Shown piece after piece: positions 1-11,200 of a DNA stretch of 64,000 bases. Within the stretch, counting starts at the first letter, position 1. Every line of letters begins with the position of its first letter. The stretch is from Protopterus annectens (Eukaryota; Chordata; Ceratodontiformes; Protopteridae): the NCBI RefSeq assembly GCF_019279795.1, contig NC_056750.1, forward strand, positions 832,231,238 through 832,295,237. The letters run 5' to 3'. The position numbers and the translations under genes were made by a program. The notes under the pieces were generated by a model that had not been told where the DNA came from, did no database searches, and saw nothing but the letters and a program-made list of their open reading frames with translations.

Positions 1-436
1 ACACAGACCACGTATAGGTTGCAAACGTGGATATTCATGTACATCTGTACAGATGACTGGTATGGGCTGTATAGTGTTACATGGTACATGTGAGGCAGAT
101 ACCTTTAACAAGCTCTTTAAAGTAATGTCATGGGTAGGGGTCAACAGGCCTTAAAGTGGTATAACCTACACACACAACAGCCACAGAGGATATGCTTCAC
201 ACAAACTACTATAGTTGTCAGTATTGAGATTAGAACCCCTACCTATCTATTTCCACCACAGTATTACTCACTTATTGCACACACCACAGAACTTACAGGG
301 CTGACAAGTGTATACAGGTACATCTAAGGTGAATGACATCAGCAGGTATTGTAAAGGAGGACAATGGGACATTTATTGGGTGGTACATGTTTCAAAATGG
401 TATAACCCACACCCCCAGAGGATAAGATTCTCACCC

Positions 437-438
<2 letters not shown>

Positions 439-512
<74 letters not shown>
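439..512. repeat. (CA)n microsatellite
   Basis: Uninterrupted AC dinucleotides, 74 bp, inside the second tandem monomer at the position that is CA-rich but short in neighbouring monomers. Confidence 0.95.
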
Positions 513-520
<8 letters not shown>

Positions 521-1402
521 GAGTTTAGAACTTCTACCTATCTAGTTATGTGTACTACAGTATTATGCAGTTGTCACATGTGCCATTGAGCTTATAGGAT
601 TTAACAGTGTTGCAAGGTATGTCTAAGGTGAATTACATCAAAAGCCCTTGTAAAGTATGGCAATGGGAAATGTACTGAGTGGGAAGGGCATTAAAATACA
701 TTACCCTGCAAACATACACACTTACAAACACCTTCACCACAACTGAGTGTAGAACCCCTGACTATCTAGTTTTCTGTACTATACTGTTACTTAGTTATTA
801 CATGTACCACAGAGCTTATACGGCTGGTTGTTGTCCAAACATAATTCTAAGGGCAATGACATCAACAGGACTGCTAAAGAAGGGCACTGGGAAGTGTTTT
901 AGGTGTGGAAGTCCTCATAATACTTTGTCCTACAAACATACACACTTACACATTCTTGTACATACACTTATACAAACACAATTTGCCAAACCCAAGAACA
1001 CAACCCCTGCCTATCTAGTTATTTATACTATACTATATTATTGTGTAGTTATTGCATGCACCATGCAGCTTATATGGCTGAGGGTTGTCCAAAGGTACTT
1101 CTGAGGGGAATGACATCAGCAGAACTGCTAAAGTATGGCACTGGGAAGTGTACTGGGTGGGAAAATACTCATAATACTTCATTTTACAAACACACACACA
1201 TTTACCAGAACTGGGAATAGAACCCCTGCCTATCTAGTTATGTGTACTATAGTGTTACACAGCTATTGCACATGCTACAGAGCTTATAGGGCTGACAAGT
1301 ACCCGGAGGTACTTCTAAGGTGAATGACATCAGCAGGACTGCTAAAGTAGGGCACTGGGAACTGTACTGGGTGGGAAAGCCCTCAAAATACTCATCCTAC
1401 AA

Positions 1403-1406
<4 letters not shown>

Positions 1407-1472
<66 letters not shown>
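1407..1472. repeat. (CA)n microsatellite
   Basis: Uninterrupted AC run of 66 bp in the sixth monomer, directly after 'cctacaaacat', the same local context as in other monomers. Confidence 0.95.
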
Positions 1473-1474
<2 letters not shown>

Positions 1475-1674
1475 TGCCATAACTTGGAATAAAACCCCTG
1501 CTTATGTAGTTATTTGTACTATAGTGTTATGCAGTTATCGCATAGGCTACAGAGCTTATAGGGCTGACAGGTGTCCAATGGTACGTCTAATGTGAATGAC
1601 AGAAGCAGATCTTGAGAAGTAGGGCAATGGGAAGTGTACATAGTGGTAACGGCCTCCTAATACTTAAACCTACA

Positions 1675-1675
<1 letters not shown>

Positions 1676-1752
<77 letters not shown>

Positions 1753-1766
1753 TGCATACACACACA

Positions 1767-1835
<69 letters not shown>

Positions 1836-1836
1836 A
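1676..1836. repeat. Compound (CA)n microsatellite
   Basis: Two long AC runs separated by a short imperfect segment (gcacatgcat near 1748-1757) and an 'aaac' interruption near 1768; it occupies the CA position of the last monomer. Confidence 0.95.
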
Positions 1837-2738
1837 ACGGCAGGTGATGTGATATTATAACCCCCACCTCAGTACTGTTACAAAATGGAGCTCACCTTCA
1901 TGCTGGCAGGTGTGACTGGTTATGACCATTATGTCACTGTCCACAGCAGACATCACTCTAAGCCATTCAGGGTATCCCTGTGTATGACTTACTCTCTGTG
2001 TGTCCCCCTATGTCTCTCTCTATCACTGTCTGTCTCTCTCTTCCCCATGTCTATGTGTGTGTATGCTTGACATATTGTTATATGTTGCCCATATATATGT
2101 TTGTGTATCACACGCAACAGATGCAGATATATCACATATGGGCCACCTACAGCTAGCTGAGGGTAATCCTGTCTGATGGGTGTGTGTAGGGACAGTTAAG
2201 GTGTACATAGCTGTCTGTATGCAAGGACATATATGCACAATACAGTTATATAGTTCGATGTGGGTTCTGAAATGGCCTGTGATTTTCTAAGTGTAGGAGC
2301 ATGCCCAGTATGACCTTCTATAGTGAGAGTGGGACTCCATTCCAGAGATAGTTGTACTCCGGTCTGGGGTTTTGTGTGCTACAGCCATACCTCTCAAAAC
2401 TAATCAGGACTTTCCTAGAGGTACTGGGTTTGTTTTAGCAGACATTTTCTGACATATCAGAAGTCTGACACAGGAATGTATTGTACAATTACCAAGTGAC
2501 AGACATCCTCAGATCATCACAGTGCTTTACCAGAGGAATACAAGATGTATGATGGATAGACCAATATTATGAGCCCAACTGTATACATTCTTGCCCAAAA
2601 AGGCTAGTGGAGAGTTGTTGCTATAGCCAGTTGACTAATGAAGCTGTGTAAACAGTCCAGCAACTTGGTAATATACTGGCTGGGGACCTCCTGCTTGTGT
2701 GGTATTCTTCTTACCTGAAAATTCATATCCTGGTGGGG

Positions 2739-3035
2739 CCATACCTCTCAACTGTACATTATTGGCAGATTGTCCAGGTGTTTGTCTAGACTTGTGTTTT
2801 TATGGCAAGTTAGTAGCATATAATTGAAGACTGATGTTACAAAATAATGACAGACATTAGTGTTTCAGACTTCATATCCATCTGACAATTCCTGTTAACA
2901 CAAAACCTGTTAGTTTACCAACTTTTTCAGTATGTAAGGGCAATATTTGCTACACGTGCCTATCACTGTGCCTTTGTCCCACTTTTATTTATGACCTTGT
3001 CCAGATGTCTTGCTGTCAGAGGTTGAGAGGTATGG
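2739..3035. mobile_element. Short inverted-repeat (MITE-like) element
   Basis: The left end reads 'ccatacctctcaac' and the right end reads 'ggttgagaggtatgg', its reverse complement. Inside, left 'ttgtccagg' and right 'ccttgtccagatgtcttg' continue the weaker inverted similarity. Length about 297 bp with no ORF. Related ends lie at 2385, 4567, 14861 and 17033. A target duplication is not clear, so the superfamily is not assigned. Confidence 0.6.
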
Positions 3036-4566
3036 GTGTGGGTATAGAGTGCATTCTACTGTGTAGAAATGTCAATTATATATGTAGTATATTCCACATA
3101 GCACTGTGACTTCCAGGTATGTCAGTGGCAGAGCAGTACAGAGTAATGTGGTGAACCACTGACAGACAGTTGTGTATAGGTTGATAGGTTGCTATGACAT
3201 TAGTAGGGTATTTGGCCTTGAAGCCCTTAGAACCCACCCAGACAAGAGTGTAGCCCATGTCACAACATGTCAGCACACAGGGCCTCTGTCCAGCAGGGAC
3301 ACAGGTGGAATCACAGGACTGTATTCTGTGTGTCCTCATGCACTTATACAGGGAGCACATGACTAGGCATATTGAGGCACTTGGCTTGCTGTTGACAGGG
3401 AGTATATTCCACAGATGGGGAGTGTGTGATACACATATCTGTCACACTGACAAGCCATACTGATGTCACAACCCGGGTTGATGCTGCACCTACATGTTGA
3501 TGGAGTGGGCCTTGAGTTCCAGATGTGCAACAGTCCCATCAAGGCAGGGTCTGGATTGCTTTGTGTGGCAGACAGGGGTCAACTCAGCAGAGTCTGTATG
3601 GAACAGGGTAGAGGGACAGTGCTGTTAGCCTATCTGTGTAGGGTAGGTATTTGGGGTTTGGGGTAGGCCTTAGTGTTTGCAAGACCCTGGTGTGTGGAAT
3701 CTACATGGTCGGTGGTGTGCAGGTTTGTGGAGTTCTCATGTGATTTTGCCTCTGAGGTGTCCATTGTTTGGGTTTTTGTTTTGTTGCAGACCTCCACTTA
3801 AATGGGTGTATGTTGTGTATCTGTAGGTGATGTTTACTGACTCCATACACTGCATGGCACCTATGTTACTGCACAATTTGTTCTGGTGTGCACATTCTCC
3901 ATTTGTCTGGCCAGTGGTTCCGCTTACCCTTATGTGTGTGTCTCTTTGTCCTTCTGTAGTCCAGTCACAGGCTTTGGCCACAGTGGCTGCTGGTATGTAT
4001 TTGTAATTCTGATGTGAGCGGGATAAATGCCGTTACATCACACACAAGGTTGTAGACTTCACATCTCTGAGTGTACCTATTTAGCGAGTTGTCCATCACT
4101 GCATCACTCCATCTGCTGTGGTCCTTATATGGTTTGTATTGCTATATGTTATTATGAGGCTACATGTGGGCCTAGCTGTCATACCATCACAGACTGACAT
4201 CTGGACAGGCCCAAATATGACAGTAAGACAAAGGCCCACACATAGTGACAGGGTGTTAATAATGTTCTGCCAAACATAGACAGTTGGGAGACTGGTTTGG
4301 TAATTGGTTGTTTGCTCTTATGGGTATGATATCTGCTTCCACACTGTCTGCCATTGCTATTTTGACATGGCCCTTTCTTGTCATGTTAGTTGAAAGGGAA
4401 ATGCAATGTTAGGACAAGCAGAACAGATATAGAAAGCATACTTGTGCTCCTTCTGTGACAACCTGTGTCATTCCAGGGGTATGGCTGTTGGCCAGTGACG
4501 TGTAGCAGCAGCCTTTTATAAACTGGCAGTACACTGTCCTTCGGGTACCTGCTGTCTTACTAGGAA

Positions 4567-4650
4567 CCATATCGCTCAACTTCTGAGAGCCAGACATCTG
4601 GACAAAGCCATAAGTAATTGGGGGACAGAGGCCTTAATATACGGACCATT
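4567..4650. repeat. Terminal fragment of the same MITE-like family
   Basis: It starts 'ccatatcgctcaacttctga' and continues with 'agacatctggacaaagccat', matching the reverse complement of the right end of the element at 2739-3035. A further piece of the same internal block ('gacatctggacaggcc') is at about 4197, suggesting rearranged or partial copies. Confidence 0.5.
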
Positions 4651-6459
4651 TTTAACTATTGGCCTTACAAATCTAGAAAGGTGATTCAATAACAGGTTTT
4701 GCATTGGCATGCATGTTTCTATAGGGTATGCAGTCTGATACTACAATCTGTCATTATTTTTCTCTCCTTAGTCTTGGGTGATTTGCCAATGAATTGCCAG
4801 ACAACCACTATTTCAGGATATACAGACCACAAATATGATGCAAACCTCTGGACATTCTGCAATACGTCTGTACAATTAAGAGGTATGGTAGGCACTGTGT
4901 AGGTTACTCCAAGTTGTGTATTGTCCATATGTGTGGCCCCCTGCCCATGACCTGTCCAGCTTTCCTGCAGTAACAGATATTGATGTGTGGACAGTATGTA
5001 CAACTCCTACCATAGCTGTATTTGACATGCAAAATAGTTGGCACTGCAGTTCTTGGAACATGGCCCTGCCAACCAGAGTACTCTGCTGAGGCCACTAAGA
5101 CACAAAAGCCAGGAGTAAGTGCTGGCCACATCCTGACAGTATTAACCACACATATACATAGAGCATTGACCCCTGCATATTGTGGACATGCAACAAGTTA
5201 TCATGTGGATTGTTGTAGCCCTGGCAGTGTGTGCTCTGCTGCTTGTACCCTACAAACATAAATGTTCCTCCATTTCTTTGCGAATATGTGTGTGGGAGGG
5301 GCACGTCTGTCAACTGTATACATTTGCACAGATTGTGCTGATATTTGCTTTACATTTTGGTTGCATTTACCATAGTATTGTACCCTGTCTTGGGGACTAG
5401 AGGCATATCACTAAAGACCACAAGTCTGATTGTAGTGGCATACATTTGAGTTTCAGACTTCTTACCCTTCAAAGCCTTACTGCAACTGCAAGACCTGCTG
5501 TACTATCACTGGGCAAGTCTGTAGGGGGGTATTTTATCACTGTCACCATTTGTGGGCCTTTGCCAGATATTTTTTTATGATTTTCTATGGCTGACTTGCT
5601 GGGTGAGGCTGATGGATGAGTATGGGACCCCCACAATAGCATCTATGCCTGTGACCTATGACCCTCAAGTTAGTTCACCCCCACATATACTGCAGTGGGA
5701 TTTGTCACCTTGGGTACTACTGCATAGTGTAGGTAAGCTAGTATTGAGATAACATTTCCTGGTGTCCCACATAGCTGTCAGTTGTCTGCTGCTATCCCAG
5801 TAGGGCACCCCATTCCCTTACATGGATGCAGCAATACCATAGATATGCTACCAGAACATGCTACTCCATTCATTTATTGTTAAGAAGACTGACTTACTTT
5901 GTGCCTGCGGCAGTTGTGAGGATGGGGCTTGAGGGCTGCCTATGTCAGATACATGCATTACTCTGCCTATACATGGTAAGGTACAGGTAGTGTGATGTGT
6001 GTGGGATCCGTTTACTGTGTGTGTGAGTCAGAGAGAGAGGTGTCAGTCCCTGGGTCCCTACAGTGTCTATGTGTGTGCTATGCATTGCCTCTTTGTCAAG
6101 GCTAGGGCATACTGAGCATGCCTCCATCTGCTCTGCCTACAGGAGCTGGCTCAGGGGGTTCCTCCTCTGAGTCCCTCTGTGCTGGTGGGGACCTTGGCAA
6201 TGGTGGGGCAGGGCCTGTGTGACCTTTCCCTGTGCTGTTCCTGCTGCACCTGTTTCTGCAGGATCATATATGTAGCATGGCACATACTATGAACATGTGT
6301 GCACATGTGACTGGACAGTACTGCAGGGCTCCACCAGATATGTCAAGGCAGTGGAAACATGACTTGAGCATCCCAAATCCAGGCTCAATAATGATCCTGA
6401 TTTGTGCGTGTGCCTCATTATGGCATTCTTGAGTGTGCATTTCTGATGAATGTCACCAT

Positions 6460-7280
6460 TCACGGCTCCAGTGCATAGCCAGCATCCTCCACCAGATGGC
6501 CATACATGTTGTTCCCACTGGCAAATCCCTGGTACAGCTGTGAGGAATGCCAGATGTGGGAGTTGTGATAGCTTCCACTGCTGCCAGCACACACATTAAT
6601 GATAATTCCCTGGACACTGCACATAACCTGGCAGGTGGAGTGAAAGCCCTCGTGGTTTATGTAGAGCCTACTCTCTTCACCGGGTGGTGCTTTGATGTGG
6701 ATATGTGTGCAGTGTATGGTACCCAGTTCTTCTGAGTAGTCTGCTACATGGTGGATGAGGCATATATTGCTAGTCCTCTTCTCAGGGGTGCTGGTGAAGT
6801 AAAAGTGCTCACTGGCATGTGGTAGCATGGCATCCAGGAACTGGTGGAGTACCCTGGATGCAGATGCCTTTGAGGCCCCCATGATGTCCCCAGTAGGTCT
6901 TTGGAAAGTACCTGTAGCTAGTATTCTTAAGGCTGCACATACCTTGGTACCACTGGGATGGGTTCCCCTCTGTTGGGTCTGAGGTGAGGCTGGCACAGCT
7001 TGCAGAGTTGCTGAAGTAAGTCCCTGTCCACCCTGTAGCACTCTAGTATCGCCATATCATGTAGCCCCTGGTAGGTTACCCTGGATCTGAACACTCTTCT
7101 CCTCCTCCTCAGTCTGAGACAGTTGTCAACATTATCTTCCTCACCACCCTCAGCCTCTAGCATATACTGATGTATCAAAGCGACAGCACCCCCTAACATT
7201 TTGTTGGTTAAAATTCTCCTGAGTGTGCACACCAATGGTGCAGACTTTGTGGGAAAAAACAGACTGAAAGGTGCTTGCAT
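6460..7280 (-). pseudogene. HARBI1-like Harbinger transposase, broken and catalytically altered
   Basis: Two overlapping frames encode one protein: an N-terminal part (7280-6927, with the run LRRRRRVFRSRVTYQGL) and the catalytic part (7041-6460), joined only by a frameshift near 6950-6990. Recognisable family blocks are LRILATGTFQRPTGDIMG, a DDE core with HIKAPPG and GSYHNSHIW, and EDAGYALEP at the end. In the other copy the first two catalytic acidic blocks read GAIDCTH and GSYHDSHIW; here they read GTIHCTH and GSYHNSHIW, so both aspartates are replaced (D to H and D to N). The last part, with the third acidic residue, runs into a stop. By family knowledge such a protein cannot cut DNA. Confidence 0.85.
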
Positions 7281-7289
7281 AGCTTATAC

Positions 7290-7941
7290 TGTTGAGTTGC
7301 AGATGCCACCTGTATGATTGGTTGACTATGATACATTCCACCTGCCAGCTATATTATTTGTACTTGATTGCTTTTATTCTGCTATTTCCCATTTTTTTCC
7401 CTTCCCATTTCCACTCATTTTGCTATTCAGTAAATTTTTTTTTCATTTGCACACTCCACTGCCTTAGTCCCTAGTTACACCACTATACAGGAGCCTGTGT
7501 CCTTAGCAACCAGTGCTCCTTGTTATTGTTTTGGTTCTGCATGCTATCCACTATAATGGCAAAATTCATATTTCACATAGTATTGTGTTTTTATATTTTT
7601 TATATTTTCTGCACAATCTCATTTGCATGCTGCTGCGCTATGATTAAACACCTAAAATTGTCCAAAAAACAGGTTTTGATTTTTATAATTTTGCAACAGT
7701 TTTGCATGCCACTGGCCATCATAATACATGCTTTGCTTTGAGCTGTCATGCCCCTTTTGATTTTTGCAGAAATGTACACGATTAGTAACCAAATATATTT
7801 CTGCACTGGATACTGCTCTGACAGGGATGCCTGCCTGCTGACTGAATCATTAATTCACCTCATTTGCATGGTTTTCACCAGAAAATGAGGTAATTAGCAT
7901 TATTCAGTGGTGTCAGAATAATGCTGGCAGGCTCACGAACA

Positions 7942-7943
<2 letters not shown>
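7290..7943 (-). other. Harbinger copy 1 non-coding leader
   Basis: No ORF of interest. AT-rich, with 'catttgcatggttttcacc' facing 'gaaaatgaggtaatt' as a small inverted repeat (about 7858-7895). On the minus strand it starts near 7945 with 'gagcctgccagcatta', comparable with 'gaaccttgcaccaggcgcc' at the start of copy 2. Confidence 0.45.
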
Positions 7944-8012
<69 letters not shown>

Positions 8013-8028
8013 GTGTGTGTGTGTGTGT
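7944..8028. repeat. (TA)n followed by (GT)n microsatellite
   Basis: About 66 bp of pure TA (7944-8009), then 'acacgtgtgtgtgtgtgt' to 8028. It directly abuts the 5' end of Harbinger copy 1. Confidence 0.95.
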
Positions 8029-8222
8029 AAAACACAGAAAATAGGTTGCTCGTTTGATTAATATTTTGAAAACTAATGTGGAAAACCAACATTTCATTTA
8101 GTCAAAACATTGAAAATGAAAATGCAGCAGTTATGCAATTCAATGTATTCAACATGTCCAGTGTCAGAAAATACGAAAAAATGAAAACACTTGTAAACAC
8201 AAAACAACGAAGTAGCTGTAAC

Positions 8223-11200
8223 TTTATTTATTTATTTTATTTTACAATTGTTGACCGGGCTGGTCCAACTGGATGGTGAGTCCATTTTCAGTGGGGGTCC
8301 GTGGAGAAAAGCTCCAAAATACATTCATTGATAAACAGAAATTACAGAAATTACACTTTAGTTAATGAGCATTTACAGTAGCAAGTTCTTTCAGGTGCAA
8401 TAGTTAGGACTTAAAATATGTGCTAACAGTCAATTTACTTGTGGACTAAAATTTAGTAAGCAGGAAAGGTGGAAGTACTAGAACTAGATAGAAATGTTAG
8501 TCAGGGTTTATGCAGGGGCAGAGCCAGTGGGGTCTGAGGAAAGTTTTGAGCTGGGTTTTAAAGCAGTAAGGAGAGGGGATGGAAGAGAGATTGTCAGGAA
8601 GAGAGTTCCAGGATTTTCCAATAGTATTAGAGAACAAGGAGTTACCTGCCAAGTTGTTGGCTTTACAAGTTCCTATGCAAAGTTTGTTAGAAGAACGTAG
8701 GCTTTTGAGGTTGCAGTAAGGAGTTATAAGGGAAGTGAGTATAGTGGTATTAGTGGGTTTGTACAGGATTTTTTGGGCTAAGGAGAGTTGATGAAACAAG
8801 ATCAGATTTTGCAATGCAAGCCATCCTAATTCCTTTAAGTTTTTGCAATGGTGAGTTCAAAAAGTAGAACCAGAGGCAAATCTGGCAATACTATTATAGA
8901 CAGCAGACAGTTTCTTGAGGTTAGATTTGGAGAGGTTAGTATAAATAGGAAAGCCATAAAGCAGGGTTGAAACCAGATAGGAGTGGGCAATGGAGGTTCT
9001 GGCCAGTGGAGTAAGGAATGGTTTGATTCTATAAAGGGAGCCTAGTTTTCTGTTGACTTGTTTTATAGTGTTATTTATGTGAGAATCAAAGGATAGGTTG
9101 TTATCTATTTCAACTCCCAGGAACCTAGTGGAGGGGTCTGGAGATATATTGATGCCATTATTAGACAGGACTGAGAAGTTGAGAGGGGGGATTTGCGGGT
9201 GGGGGAGAAAAGTAACAATTTTTTTTTTTAGGGTTTAAGATTAGACATCATTTAAGGAACCATGTTTCAGCAGTTTGAAAAGTCTGCTGGGTGATAGAGT
9301 GTAGTTCAGAGGCAGATGAGGCAGAACAGATCAGAGCAGAATTGTCAGAATATTGTATACAGGTAGCTAAGGGAATACTAGTTTGCAGATCATTAATAAA
9401 AATAGAAAACAGAAGGGGGCCAAGAATAGAGCCTTGGGGAATTCCTAGGGAAATGGGGAGGTGGTTGGATAAGTTATTATGCCAGAGTACTGCTTGTTGT
9501 CTATTATGAAGGTAGGAGTGGAACCAATTTATGGCACTAGAGTCTCTAAGGCTAATGTCTTCAGTAAATTTATTAAAATCTGGTGATTGACCATATGGAA
9601 GGCTTTGGATAGGCCGATGAAGAGTGCAGAGGTGAGGATATTATTGTTCCAATTTTTGTTGATGCAGTCAGTGAAGGAAAGGAGGGCAGAAGTGGTGCTA
9701 TGGAAGGGTCTGAAACCATGTTGACAGTTGAATAGGAAGTTGTTATTTAACATGTGGTTAAGTAGCTGTTTTTGGATACATTTTTCCATGATTTTAGCAA
9801 GGGGGAGAGAAGGGCTATGGGTCGGTAGTTAGAAAGCTCTATTGAGTTACCACCTTTATGTAGGGGAATAATATTTGACATTTTCTAGATTGAGGGAATA
9901 TAGCCATCAATAATGGTTCTGTTAATCAGAATGGAAATAGGATAGGCCAATGGTTTGGCTGCAATTTGTAGATATTGGGGAGGTAGAAGGTCAGCAGATG
10001 GGGAGGAGGGTTTAAGTTTGTGGAGAAGAGAGCAGATGAGGGATGTGGATACAGGTTGCAGTTGTAATGGGGGAATATAAGTGGAAGGGAAGGTGGGCTG
10101 AGAAGATATATCAGGGCATAGTTGATTAGATAGAGACTGGACAGTTTCAGTGAAGAATGTATTAAAGGCATCAGCTGTTTTTTTGGGTTGTTTTGGGAAG
10201 AGTTTAAGGGGTATGGGGTGTCGGAGTGGCCAGGTTTTAAGAATCTATTAATCCCTACCCAAAACGTTTGGGGGTTTAGCTGGTTAGTTTGTTGTAAGTG
10301 GCAGTAGTAATTTCTTTTGTCTAGAAGTACTGCTTTTTTTGTAATGTTTCTTATTTGTCTAAATTTAAGATGGTCGCTGGGATCTTTGGTGCTATGGTAT
10401 TTGGTCCAAAGCTTATTTTTCATAATTATTTTATGCTGTGTGTCTTTTGAGAGCCAAGGGGCTTGGTTTGAGCAAATTCTAACAGATCTTATAGGGGCAT
10501 AAGAGTCTAGTATAGATAGGAATTTTGAGTTGAAGTATGCAACAGCATCATCTAGTGGCAGAAGTTTAAGAGGAGACCAATTTGTTGCTCTTAGTTCAGC
10601 AAGGAAGGATTCAAGGTTAAAGTTTCTATTTGTTCTGATTTGTTTATATTTAGTAAGGTGAGAGGTAGGGCTTTTATGTCTTATTAAATAGGTGAGGGCA
10701 TGGTCACTAAGTCATCAGGTAGAGTTCCTACTATGTCATTTTGGTCTTGACTTTTTATCAGAATCCAATCCAATATACTTTCTTTGTTGTTAGATTTGTT
10801 TGTTCTGGTAGGGGTGTTAATGGTTTGTGAGATGCCATGGAGATTTAGGAGGGAGGGTAGGACTCCTGAGGATCAGGTTTTCCAGGCTATATTGACATCA
10901 CCTAGTAGTATGGTTTCTTGTGGGTATTTAATAGAGAGCCAATTAAGAATTTCTTCTAGGGTATTAATATTATTTCCAGGAGGAAGGTAGGTGTAAATAA
11001 TATAAATGGATTTGTGGGTATTAAGGTGTAGTTTAGAGGTAAGGATTTCAGAGTTGCTAACAGAGGGAGGTTTTTCGTGGATAACAGTAATTCACATGCC
11101 TGTTTTATACAGAATTGCTATACCACTGCCTTTTTTGGATTTATGGTCTAGTGTTAAAATGTTGTAACCTGGGGGAGTAATTTCACTGTCTTGGATTGTT

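Larger units (their letters stand above)
60..1870. repeat. Tandem repeat, about 7 monomers of 210-300 bp with internal (CA)n
   Basis: Successive monomers share the same landmarks: a 'gaatgacatcagcag' block (near 331, 860, 1110, 1322, 1595), a 'gggaa.tgtactgggtggga' block, a CA-rich stretch after 'tacaaacatacac', then 'aacccctgcctatctagtta', a 'cagagcttatagggctgac' block and back to the start. The shortest clear monomer (about 1113-1324) is 212 bp; the others are longer mainly because of the CA tract. Monomers are well diverged, so the array is old. No coding potential is supported: long open frames over the CA tracts are low-complexity artefacts. Confidence 0.85.
1871..5984. other. No gene recognised; scattered short repeat relics
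   Basis: About 4.1 kb with no open frame resembling a known protein; frames here are short and stop-rich on both strands. Small pieces sharing the terminal sequence 'ccatacctctcaac' are the only repeats I can support (2385, 2739-3035, 4567). Part of the stretch may be decayed Harbinger sequence belonging to the element at 5985-7945, but I could not align it to the second Harbinger copy beyond about 5985. Confidence 0.5.
5985..7945 (-). mobile_element. Harbinger-type DNA transposon, inactive copy 1
   Basis: The minus strand carries a HARBI1-like transposase (6460-7280) and aligns with the second Harbinger copy (48940-53500) through the transposase and on past its C-terminus to about 5985, where both copies read 'cacacacacagtaaa' or close to it. 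The upstream part (7290-7945) holds 'catgcaaatgagg', also found twice in the leader of copy 2, and ends beside a (TA)n tract. Terminal inverted repeats are not demonstrated. Known of the family: Harbinger elements move by a DDE transposase helped by a Myb/SANT-like partner. No partner gene was found here. Confidence 0.7.

Noticed and set aside
1587..1867. Long open frames of alternating Thr-His or Cys-Val codons
   Set aside because: They are translations of the (CA)n microsatellite; the same holds at 59517-59867.
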